From: an uncultured Mycoplasma sp.
GTDB taxonomy: Bacteria; Bacillota_I; Bacilli_A; RF39; UBA660
Assembly: GCA_947388575.1 (NCBI GenBank)
Contig: CANDSI010000042.1
Location: 1 to 8,154 of the forward strand
DNA: 8,154 nucleotides
Direction: 5' to 3'
Part shown: positions 1-5,262 of the stretch, piece by piece
Position numbering within the stretch: the first letter of the stretch is position 1
Layout: each line of letters opens with the position of its first letter
Program-made: the position numbers and the translations under genes
The notes under the pieces: generated by a model
The model's input: only the letters and a program-made list of their open reading frames with translations
Databases searched by the model: none
Told to the model about the DNA's origin: nothing

Positions 1-39
1 AGATTATTAAAGGATTATATAAAAAGGAGTGGTGTATAA
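1..39 (+). CDS. C-terminal end of a HigB/RelE-like toxin (partial)
   Basis: An open frame enters from the left edge and encodes RLLKDYIKRSGV before a TAA at 37-39. The stop overlaps the ATG of the next gene by one base (TAATG), which indicates translational coupling. A basic tail of the form xxxKDYxxR is common at the C-terminus of phage-derived Gp49/HigB-type toxins, and the next gene is a HigA-like antitoxin in the order normal for this pair (toxin first). The identification rests mainly on context, because only 12 residues are visible. If correct, the full protein would be a ribosome-dependent mRNA endonuclease. Confidence 0.5.
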   Translation, partial: RLLKDYIKRSGV

Positions 40-422
40 TGGACAAATTTAAAACTTGGAAAGAATTTAGAAAAGAACTAAATATAACACCAGAACAAGA
101 AGAAGAAATAAGAATTGAAAATGAAATAATACAAGCAACTATTGAAGCAAGAAAAAAGGAACAAATTACACAAGCAGAAATAAGTAAGAAAAGTGGACTA
201 ACACAAAGTGTAGTTGCAAGGATTGAAAGTGGCACACATTCTCCTACTATGCAAACAATGATAAAATATTTATATGCTATTGGTTATACATTACAAGTAG
301 TTCCAGCAAAAGATAAGAAGATTATAAGAAATTCAATAAATCACAAATTAGTATCAAAAACAGCATCCCATAAAATAAATAATAATATACAATATGAGTT
401 AAATAATCCAGGAAAAAAATAG
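39..422 (+). CDS. HigA-like antitoxin, XRE-family HTH protein
   Basis: A 127-residue protein. The start is ATG at 39, with AAAAAGGAG about 9 bases upstream. Residues 33-88 form a Cro/CI helix-turn-helix: RKKEQITQAEISKKSGL is helix 1 to 2, and TQSVVARIESG is the recognition helix and turn, followed by the SPTMQTMIKYLYAIGYTL segment typical of HigA antitoxins. The acidic N-terminus (residues 17-30) resembles other HigA proteins paired with Gp49-type toxins. By family knowledge it would neutralise the toxin encoded just upstream and repress the shared operon. The tail from about residue 95 is longer than usual and ends in a run of seven A (413-419) directly before the TAG. In the -1 frame the sequence stays open to a TAA at 467-469 and encodes IEDTGEINRREAKQLV, so the gene may once have been, or may still be, extended. 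Confidence 0.8.
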   Translation: MDKFKTWKEFRKELNITPEQEEEIRIENEIIQATIEARKKEQITQAEISKKSGLTQSVVARIESGTHSPTMQTMIKYLYAIGYTLQVVPAKDKKIIRNSINHKLVSKTASHKINNNIQYELNNPGKK

Positions 423-505
423 AAGATACTGGAGAAATTAACAGAAGAGAGGCAAAACAGTTAGTGTAAAATATTAGTAGGCAAAATTAAATATTAATTT
501 TTATT

Positions 506-539
506 AAATTAGTAGGAAATTTTGACCTACTAATTTTTT
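506..539 (+). terminator. Rho-independent terminator after the antitoxin gene
   Basis: A perfect 11-bp stem (AAATTAGTAGG at 506-516 with CCTACTAATTT at 526-536) encloses a 9-base loop and runs into a T tract ending at 539. It separates the toxin-antitoxin operon from the phage genes. The nine bases ATTAGTAGG also occur as a direct repeat at 473-481. Confidence 0.8.
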
Positions 540-561
540 ATATAAAAAGGAGAAGAATAAT

Positions 562-825
562 ATGGTTTGCAAAGAGGAATTTAATTTTGTTGATAAGAAA
601 GCTGGAGTAACAAATGATGGAGAACAGTATTTGTCTATTAATGTTTTATCAAAAAGTAATAAAAAATTTAATTTTATGACAAAGGATACAAAACTAATAG
701 ATAAGCTATCGCCTTTAAATATACAAAGGTTTTCCCCAATAAAACTCGTTTTGGATTTTGAAAGAACTTTTAATAAAGAAAAACGTACAAGTTATTGGAC
801 TTGTGAATTAATAGGAGTTGAATAA
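562..825 (+). CDS. Inovirus single-stranded DNA-binding protein (gV-like)
   Basis: An 87-residue protein, the same length as f1 gpV. The start is ATG at 562, with AAAAAGGAGA upstream. It is rich in alternating beta-type residues (for example EQYLSINVLSKSNKKFNF and IKLVLDFERTF), as expected for a small OB-fold protein, but I do not recognise specific nucleic-acid-binding residues. The assignment rests on size, fold character and position as the first gene of the phage block, immediately before the tiny membrane protein and the major coat protein. The role by analogy is to coat newly made phage ssDNA, stop its conversion to double strand, and hand it to the assembly machinery at the membrane. 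Its stop codon overlaps the next ATG (TAATG), so the two are translationally coupled. Confidence 0.65.
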   Translation: MVCKEEFNFVDKKAGVTNDGEQYLSINVLSKSNKKFNFMTKDTKLIDKLSPLNIQRFSPIKLVLDFERTFNKEKRTSYWTCELIGVE

Positions 826-965
826 TGGAATATTTAGAAGTACTAAATAAAATACTAATTCAATTAACAAGCATAAATACATTTATACAATTATTTATTT
901 ATGGAATTGTAGTATTATGTATAATTTATTTTGGTTACTGGTTTTTTAGTAGATTTTTCTATTAA
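825..965 (+). CDS. Small inner-membrane phage protein (gVII/gIX-like minor coat candidate)
   Basis: A 46-residue protein starting at the ATG that overlaps the stop of the ssDNA-binding protein gene. AGGAG at 813-817 lies within the upstream gene. It has a short amphipathic N-terminus with two acidic residues (MEYLEVLNK) and one long membrane span, about residues 20-41 (FIQLFIYGIVVLCIIYFGYW), with an arginine near the C-terminus. In filamentous phages the genes between gV and gVIII encode the tiny minor coat proteins VII and IX, which cap the end of the virion that emerges first. Size, topology and position fit that role; there is no motif that proves it. Confidence 0.7.
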   Translation: MEYLEVLNKILIQLTSINTFIQLFIYGIVVLCIIYFGYWFFSRFFY

Positions 966-1001
966 AAAACTGTAATAAATACACAAAAGACAAAACTAAG
1001 C

Positions 1002-1024
1002 ACTTGGGGTTCTATACCCCAAGT
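1002..1024 (+). other. Strong hairpin upstream of the major coat gene
   Basis: ACTTGGGGT (1002-1010) pairs perfectly with ACCCCAAGT (1016-1024) around a 5-base loop. No T tract follows, so it is not a standard terminator. It lies 21 bases before the coat gene start. Possible roles are an mRNA 5' stabiliser or processing boundary for an abundant gVIII transcript. Confidence 0.65.
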
Positions 1025-1045
1025 ATTTAGGGAAAGGAAGGAAAT

Positions 1046-1207
1046 ATGGAGGCTGTAAAAACTTTAACTTTAACTGCTGGAATGTTTGACGGACTAATAA
1101 GTACAATAACGTCAAACTTAGGTGTGTTATTGCCAATAGGTTTAACTATTATGGGAATTATGATAGCTGTTTCATTGATACCTAGAATTATTTACAAATT
1201 CTTCTAG
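1046..1207 (+). CDS. Inovirus major coat protein (gVIII-like)
   Basis: A 53-residue protein. ATG is at 1046, with GGGAAAGGAAGG just upstream. The layout is that of a filamentous phage major coat protein: a short N-terminal part with a few charged residues (MEAVKTLTLTAGMFDGLIST), then a membrane span at about residues 25-45 (LGVLLPIGLTIMGIMIAVSL), and a basic C-terminus (PRIIYKFF) that would contact the packaged DNA. There is no long cleavable signal peptide, so it would insert directly. Thousands of copies would form the virion tube. A hairpin lies before the gene and a strong terminator-like hairpin after it, as with gVIII in f1, consistent with a separately abundant coat transcript. It is too short to be caught by a length cut-off, but position and topology agree. 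Confidence 0.85.
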   Translation: MEAVKTLTLTAGMFDGLISTITSNLGVLLPIGLTIMGIMIAVSLIPRIIYKFF

Positions 1208-1220
1208 TATTTGTAAATAT

Positions 1221-1258
1221 GCCCAAAGAAGCGACATTTGATGTCGCTTCTGGGCTTT
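1221..1258 (+). terminator. Terminator-like hairpin after the major coat gene
   Basis: GAAGCGACAT (1228-1237) pairs with ATGTCGCTTC (1241-1250), and GCCCA (1221-1225) with TGGGC (1251-1255), with a two-A bulge. Only TTT follows, so termination may be partial. It sits exactly where f1 carries its central terminator, between gVIII and gIII, where it lowers expression of the adsorption protein relative to the coat protein. Confidence 0.75.
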
Positions 1259-1287
1259 AAAAATAGTAGAAAGGAACTTATACTTAT

Positions 1288-2543
1288 ATGAAAATAAAAA
1301 ATAAATTTATATTCATTATTGCATTATTGATACTAATTATATTAATGTTTACAAATACTTCATATGGAGCAAGTGTTGAAGCATTTAATACATGGGTAGA
1401 AAAAAATCAAGCACAACTTACAGTATTACTTGAAGGTTATGATTATGTAGTCATAAATAATTTTTATCAAAATAAAGTGCGTATTTATTATACATTAGCT
1501 CCAAATAACAAATTTTATATTAATGAAGAAGCACCATTTGTCGGTAGTAGAAGATTTTTGCGTTCAAGAAGTGACTGGGGGCAAAATTATTATTACTATT
1601 ACACATTTAATGAAAATGGAGATAATAATTTTGTTTTGCCTACTTCTTTAAGTAAAGATAAGATACATACGGACAATATAGAATGTTCTATTAATGATTA
1701 CAATGTTAATAATGTTATATATTCTTCATCAGATGTTTATGGAACAAATTGCGAAAAAGTTATAGCAACAAAAAAAGCCTTACCCCTACTACTGACGAAA
1801 GTGGTAGTGGGGGAAATAGTCAAGGTGGAACAGATAACGGAGATAGTGAGCAAGGTGACACAAATGATAGTTCCAACTGGCTTAGTAATATTTGGAATAC
1901 TATTTGTGATATTGCTAATAAAATCGGTAATCTCGCGAGCAACATAGCAAATTCTATAATACGGGCGGACTATCAAGTTTTTTTGAAACTATTATAAATG
2001 TTCTTGGAGATATAGGAAAGTTCCTCTGGGAATTACCTCGGTAATATTATAAATGGAATTGGCTCGTTTTTTCAAACTTTATGGGGGTGGCTTAGTAACA
2101 TTTGGGAAACTATAAAAGGAATACCACAGGCTATTATGAACTTATTAAGTGATTTATTAAAATGGCTATTTGTACCTAGTGACAACTTTTTTAACGACAA
2201 TATAGAAGATATAAAGACAAGACTATCTCAAAAAATACCATATCAAGACTATGTTAATTTATTTGAAGATATAAAAAATGTAACAAATGGCGAAACATTA
2301 AGCGTAGATTTACCAGAGTATAAAGTAGCAGATAATTTGGTTATTAAAAAAGACAAATTTATAGATTTTGGAAAAATAACAAAATATAAAGATACTTGGT
2401 ATTCTTGGGTACGTGGTTTTACATTTATTTTTATGATTATCTACAATATAAATCAAATAACAAAATTCTTACGAGGTATTAATGTAGCAGACGGAGCAAC
2501 AGCAATGGGACTGGAACGTTCTAGAGGAGGTAAAGAAAAATGA
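1288..2543 (+). CDS. gIII-like adsorption/minor coat protein, split over several frames
   Basis: Reading through one -1 shift and three +1 shifts gives about 417 residues, close to the f1 pIII precursor. From the ATG at 1288 the frame runs to 1776; after a -1 shift it runs 1776-1961; skipping C1962, C1966 and C2039 carries it to the TGA at 2541-2543. Order: signal peptide (residues 1-28, hydrophobic core then TSYGA), an N-terminal globular region rich in Tyr, a Gly/Ser/Asp linker (SGSGGNSQGGTDNGDSEQGD), amphipathic repeats with two similar copies of WLSNIWxTI, a C-terminal domain, and a membrane anchor near the end (GFTFIFMIIYNINQITKF). This is the pIII plan: receptor binding, flexible linker, anchored tail that also releases the particle. 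Separate starts at TTG 1749 or ATG 2136 are possible but have no good ribosome site. Unshifted, translation ends at 1947 as a 219-residue form. Either recoding or gene decay must be assumed. Confidence 0.7.
1770..1813 (+). other. Candidate programmed -1 frameshift signal
   Basis: The heptamer A_AAA_AAA (1770-1776) lies in the correct phase of the gIII-like gene (ACA AAA AAA GCC). After a 6-base spacer, an 11-bp stem follows: 1783-1793 with 1803-1813, two G-U pairs, 9-base loop. Slippage by -1 moves translation from the hydrophobic-tail frame into the Gly-rich linker frame (SLTPTTDESGSGG). Slippery site, spacer and stem match the standard arrangement. A simple loss of one A from the run would give the same picture. 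Confidence 0.5.
1962..1969 (+). other. Two back-to-back CGG +1 frame-change sites in the gIII-like gene
   Basis: The sequence reads ATA ATA CGG in the incoming frame. Skipping C1962 gives GGG, then the next in-frame codon is CGG at 1966-1968; skipping C1966 gives GGA. The protein then continues I-I-G-G-L-S-S-F-F in the frame that stays open downstream. Without the skips, the frame closes at 1995-1997. Confidence 0.55.
2039..2041 (+). other. CGG +1 frame-change site in the gIII-like gene
   Basis: The incoming frame reads CCT CGG TAA, so CGG lies directly before a stop. Skipping C2039 gives CCT GGT AAT (P-G-N-I-I-N-G) and restores the frame that runs to the end of the gene. The switch must fall between 2016 and 2041, since those are the limits of the two open frames. 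Confidence 0.55.
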
Positions 2544-2791
2544 TAATTGAAATGATATGTACGCCATTATTGTTATTTGGTAAAGCTTTTATAGCAATGC
2601 TACCTGTACTGGAGTATATACCAGATAGCATAATTAGTACATTAGATATGATAATTAAAGCAATGCAATTTTTTCCACTAGACACATGGATAATAGTTAT
2701 AAGTAATATAGTTTTTTGGATAACGTTACATTTAATTTGGTCTATTGTTAATTTTATACTTAGGTTAATACCATTTTTAAATATGGGTTAG
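2540..2791 (+). CDS. Small two-span membrane protein (gVI-like minor coat candidate)
   Basis: An 83-residue hydrophobic protein. The start codon overlaps the stop of the adsorption gene (ATGA), with AGAGGAGG at 2523-2530 as a strong ribosome site, so the two are coupled. It has two long hydrophobic stretches, about residues 8-26 (TPLLLFGKAFIAMLPVLEY) and 49-80 (TWIIVISNIVFWITLHLIW and the following NFILRLIPFL). In f1, gVI follows gIII directly and its small hydrophobic product holds pIII at the virion end; position and character fit here. There is no recognisable sequence motif, so the name is by analogy. Confidence 0.65.
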   Translation: MIIEMICTPLLLFGKAFIAMLPVLEYIPDSIISTLDMIIKAMQFFPLDTWIIVISNIVFWITLHLIWSIVNFILRLIPFLNMG

Positions 2792-2801
2792 GAGTTTATA
2801 T

Positions 2802-3672
2802 ATGAAGAAAAATATTGTTTTTAATAAATATTATAGACGTTTAAGAAGAGATGTGTTTCCAGATTTACCATTAAATGAATTTATGGAAGTATATGCAAAT
2901 TTTAAGAGGCTAAGAATACAATATAAATTATTGAAAATAGCAAATTTTTTGGAGCGAAGGAATATACCAAAGGTAGAAGTGCTAATACTAAAATTTTTAT
3001 TTAAGTTATTAGATTTTATTCGCTGGAAGTTATATGACTTATTGATGTTATTAATTAATGGGCGTCAATTTAATTTGTTTGGTGTTACGATATTCTGTGG
3101 CAGACAAGGCTCAGGAAAAACAATAGGTATAGTAGAAGAATTAGAGAGAATACGTGAAGCATATCCCAATTGTATAATATGTACAAATATACATTATAGA
3201 TACCAAGATATACCGCTTGTTGATTGGCGACAATTGTTAGAAACAAGGAATGGTACAGACGGAGTGGTATTCGTTATAGACGAAATACAAAATGAATATG
3301 ATAATACAAAATGGAAAGACTTTCCAGAAGGCTTGCTATCAGTAATAACACAGCAAAGAAAACAACGTATAAAAATATATCTATCTAGCCAAGTATATAC
3401 AAGAGTAGTAAAACAGATACGTGAACAGTGTTTTGATGTTATAGAATGTAAGACTTTTATGCGGTCGTTGGACTAGATTAAAATGTTATGACGCAGAAGA
3501 TTATAACAGTATCGTCGACAACCCAAGCCCTGAAAAAAAGTTCAAGTTACATAAGAAATGGCGACGTTCATTTATTCAAAGTAATTATATACGTGACTTG
3601 TACGATAGTTATAAAGTAGTAGAAAATATGAAAAAAGCAGAATTTATAAATAGGAATGAAAGGATATTTTAA
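2802..3672 (+). CDS. Zot/gI-family phage assembly ATPase, split by a +1 shift
   Basis: The protein is 289 residues if C3462 is skipped; without the skip it ends at 3476. Walker A is clear at residues 100-107 (GRQGSGKT) and Walker B at 155-161 (VVFVIDE), followed by TQQRKQRIKIYLSSQ, the sensor-like segment typical of Zot domains. The C-terminal part after the shift (GRWTRLKCYDAEDYN) continues the family pattern, in which a GR-x-T-R block follows the last strand. A hydrophobic stretch lies before the ATPase domain (about residues 58-86), and I see no clear membrane span after it, although f1 gpI has its span C-terminal to the ATPase domain. By family knowledge this motor sits in the membrane and drives export and assembly of the phage filament. 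The gene follows the gVI-like gene by 10 bases. Confidence 0.85.
3462..3464 (+). other. CGG +1 frame-change site in the zot-like gene
   Basis: The incoming frame reads ACT TTT ATG CGG TCG TTG GAC TAG. Skipping C3462 gives ATG GGT CGT TGG ACT AGA (M-G-R-W-T-R), which leads into 69 further sensible residues. The two open frames limit the switch to about 3445-3473. Confidence 0.6.
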
Positions 3673-3675
3673 AAT

Positions 3676-3852
3676 ATGAATGAAAGCCTAATAAGAAAAA
3701 GAAAATTTAGAAAGTGTGACTTAGAAGATATAAAAGAATTTCATAAATCTGTAAAAGAAAGTTTTCCCAATAACATAAAAATACAAGAAATGGCAAATGC
3801 AGAAATATTAGAAATAGACAAATTACTTTTAAAGTTTAAGTCGGGTACTTAG
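3676..3852 (+). CDS. Small basic protein of unknown function between the gI-like and gII-like genes
   Basis: A 58-residue ORF. ATG is at 3676, with GAAAGGA (3658-3664) upstream inside the end of the zot-like gene. It is highly charged with a basic N-terminus (NESLIRKRKFRKCDLEDIKE) and an amphipathic helical C-terminal half (EMANAEILEIDKLLLKF). It has no membrane span and I recognise no family. Its stop lies in the loop of a hairpin that begins the intergenic region before the replication gene. The codon use and ribosome site look genuine, so it is likely a real phage gene, perhaps regulatory or DNA-binding; that role is only a guess. Confidence 0.6.
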   Translation: MNESLIRKRKFRKCDLEDIKEFHKSVKESFPNNIKIQEMANAEILEIDKLLLKFKSGT

Positions 3853-3890
3853 TAACACCCGACGAAAGTCCCATATATGGGAATACTTTT
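3840..3890. other. Two adjacent hairpins before the replication gene; candidate origin or terminator
   Basis: GTCGGGT (3840-3846) pairs with ACCCGAC (3857-3863), and directly after it TCCCATATATGGGA (3869-3882) is a perfect 14-base palindrome followed by AATACTTTTT. Rolling-circle phage origins are usually hairpins near the initiator gene, so this is the best candidate in the window for the double-strand origin or packaging signal. The trailing T run also allows a terminator for the assembly operon. No nick site can be named. Confidence 0.45.
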
Positions 3891-3908
3891 TACAAAGGTA
3901 GGTTTATT

Positions 3909-4938
3909 ATGATAGATACAATAAAAATAGTATCAATGATAAATAAAGATACATATGATAAAATATCTAATAACAGTATAATAAAGACAAGCTACAAGAA
4001 AAGCACAAAAGAGATATTTTACGAAATAGTAAATGACCACTTAGAAGGCTCTTACAATTCTCAATTATCGGTGAGGGTTGGAGACGGTAGTAAATATAAG
4101 TTCTTTAATCAATATTACATAGAAGTTGAACGGAAGTTATCACAAGCTTATATGTGGATATAACTCACATAACGGATATTATAACTTAGTTTCTATATGT
4201 AAAGATTTAATAAAATTTGTAAATAATGCTTATGATATAGAATTGCCAAGCATTAAACATTGGTTTTTACAAAGAATTGATATTGCTATATGCTTTGATT
4301 TAGGAAATAATAAAAATGTGCAGAACTATATTAATAATTTAAGTATGTGCAATTATCCAAGAAGAAATATAAAGACATATCAAGATGAAAGTATTTACCT
4401 CACGGGAGCAACAACAACGCTTAAAATATATAATAAGCTACTAGAATTTAAAAAACACGATATAAAGAAAATGAAAGCTACTGAATTTGAAATATACAAA
4501 TATTTGGAAGATATAAAAGGATTTATACGTTTTGAATGTGAAATAAAAAAGAAAAAATTAAAAGATTATTATAACACAAATTATATAAGAATTTTAAATG
4601 TTAATTATAAAGAATTAAAAGAGATTTGGAGATGTGAATTTATGAAATTGCTTAAAATGTTTGATAGTAATTTAAAAATAATTAGAGATAAAAAAGAAAT
4701 TGAAAACAGGCTTTATACTCTATACAAAGAGCGAAAAGCAAGTACTTTGTATAACTTTTATTTATCTATAATGGTTGACGGTTTAAGACAAGTCAAAAGT
4801 CGAACTACAAAAAGTACATATTATAGAAATATTGCAGAATTAAAGAAAGCAAATATAGATTTTAGTCAAACATATAAAGTTGATTTGCAAAAGCAAATAA
4901 TTGAGTTTAATCCTTTTGAATATAAAGAAGTAGTTTAA
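3909..4938 (+). CDS. gII-like rolling-circle replication initiator, split by a +1 shift
   Basis: The protein is 342 residues if C4131 is skipped. ATG is at 3909, with AAAGGTAGG upstream. Compared from memory with f1 gpII, the same blocks occur in order: MIDTIKIVSMIN at the N-terminus, YYIEVE-GSYHKLICGYN (f1 VEIKASPAKVLQGHN), WFLQRIDIAICFDLGNN (f1 TTISRIDATFSARAPNE), a LKIYNKLLEFKKH block (f1 LVAYLKHVELQHQ), GFIRFECEIKKKKLK (f1 GLVRFEARIETRYLK), and a C-terminal part like f1 gpII/gpX ending near QKQIIEFNPF. By family knowledge it nicks the plus strand at the origin and starts rolling-circle synthesis of phage ssDNA. The block match places exactly one residue at the CGGA, so both halves belong to one protein. 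The gene converges on a small RHH gene with a shared terminator. Confidence 0.85.
4131..4133 (+). other. CGG +1 frame-change site in the gII-like gene
   Basis: The incoming frame reads GAA GTT GAA CGG AAG and closes at 4161-4163. Skipping C4131 gives GAA GGA AGT TAT CAC AAG (E-G-S-Y-H-K), which matches the E-x-S-x-x-K-x-x-x-G-x-N block of gII-family proteins without a gap. The open frames limit the switch to 4123-4160. Confidence 0.65.
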
Positions 4939-4957
4939 AGAGGCTACTTCTTTATAT
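4920..4957. terminator. Bidirectional terminator between convergent genes
   Basis: A perfect 14-bp inverted repeat (4920-4933 with 4944-4957) with a 10-base loop. The plus-strand stop of the replication gene (4936-4938) and the minus-strand stop of the RHH gene (4944-4946) both lie within it. The A/T-rich stem ends can serve as terminator tails in both directions. Confidence 0.75.
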
Positions 4958-5108
4958 CACCTAGAGCATATTTAACACAACTAACAATAACATTATTAAG
5001 GCTCATATCATTTTTACTAGCTAATCTTTTTAATTCATTATATATATCCTCAGGAAATCTAACAGAAGTTTGTACGTTACTATTCTTAAATTTTTTTAAA
5101 TCAAGCAT
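4944..5108 (-). CDS. Small Arc/CopG-type ribbon-helix-helix regulator
   Basis: A 54-residue protein on the minus strand. The start is the complement of 5106-5108, with GGGGGAT as its ribosome site. The sequence follows the RHH pattern: a beta strand with alternating residues (NVQTSVRFPEDIYNELKR), helix A (EDIYNELKRLASKN) and, after MSLNN, helix B (VIVSCVKYALG). RHH proteins bind DNA as dimers through the strand and usually repress their own or neighbouring promoters. It lies divergent from a tandem-RHH gene, and a palindrome in the shared upstream region could be its operator. A role in controlling phage replication or lysogeny is plausible from its position next to the gII-like gene, but is inference. 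Confidence 0.75.
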   Translation of the reverse strand: MLDLKKFKNSNVQTSVRFPEDIYNELKRLASKNDMSLNNVIVSCVKYALGDIKK

Positions 5109-5127
5109 AATATCCCCCATATCTATT

Positions 5128-5160
5128 ATTATATTTATACTAAAATTTAATCATTAAATT
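5128..5160 (-). promoter_or_regulatory. Putative promoter and palindromic operator for the minus-strand RHH gene
   Basis: On the minus strand a TATAAT-like -10 lies at 5133-5128, about 20 bases upstream of the start codon. AATTTAAT-C-ATTAAATT (5144-5160) is a perfect palindrome overlapping where the -35 box would be. A short palindrome in this place fits a dimeric repressor site. The AT-rich background makes chance occurrence possible. Confidence 0.4.
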
Positions 5161-5188
5161 AGTTAAAATTCTATACCTAAAAAACAGG

Positions 5189-5217
5189 TTGAAAAATAAT
5201 TCGTATTGTGATATTAT
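5189..5217 (+). promoter_or_regulatory. Promoter for the tandem-RHH gene
   Basis: TTGAAA (5189-5194), a 17-base spacer, then TATTAT (5212-5217) preceded by a TGTGA extended -10 sequence. It points at the gene starting at 5263. Confidence 0.55.
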
Positions 5218-5232
5218 AATGATAAGTTTTAA

Positions 5233-5250
5233 TTTAACAGAACGGTTAAA
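5233..5250 (+). promoter_or_regulatory. Inverted repeat next to the ribosome site
   Basis: TTTAAC (5233-5238) and GTTAAA (5245-5250) flank AGAACG and touch the AAAAAGGAGAG ribosome site of the next gene. It could be an operator in the leader or an RNA hairpin limiting ribosome access. Confidence 0.4.
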
Positions 5251-5262
5251 AAGGAGAGTTAT

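Noticed and set aside
1737..1976. Minus-strand open frame opposite the adsorption gene
   Set aside because: It has no ribosome site or recognisable protein and lies opposite a well-supported coding region.
2136..2543. Separate gene starting at ATG 2136
   Set aside because: There is no good ribosome site before it, and the same frame is open upstream from 2016 with sequence continuing the amphipathic repeats of the adsorption protein.
1288..4938. Simple reading of the phage genes as pseudogenes from random decay
   Set aside because: The +1 breaks all coincide with CGG codons and reading is sensible on both sides of each. No stop-gained or deletion damage is seen, and the small phage genes are intact. 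Decay cannot be fully excluded without raw reads.
4126..4938. Separate replication gene starting at TTG 4126
   Set aside because: The homologous block of gII proteins spans the frame change, and no ribosome site precedes the TTG.
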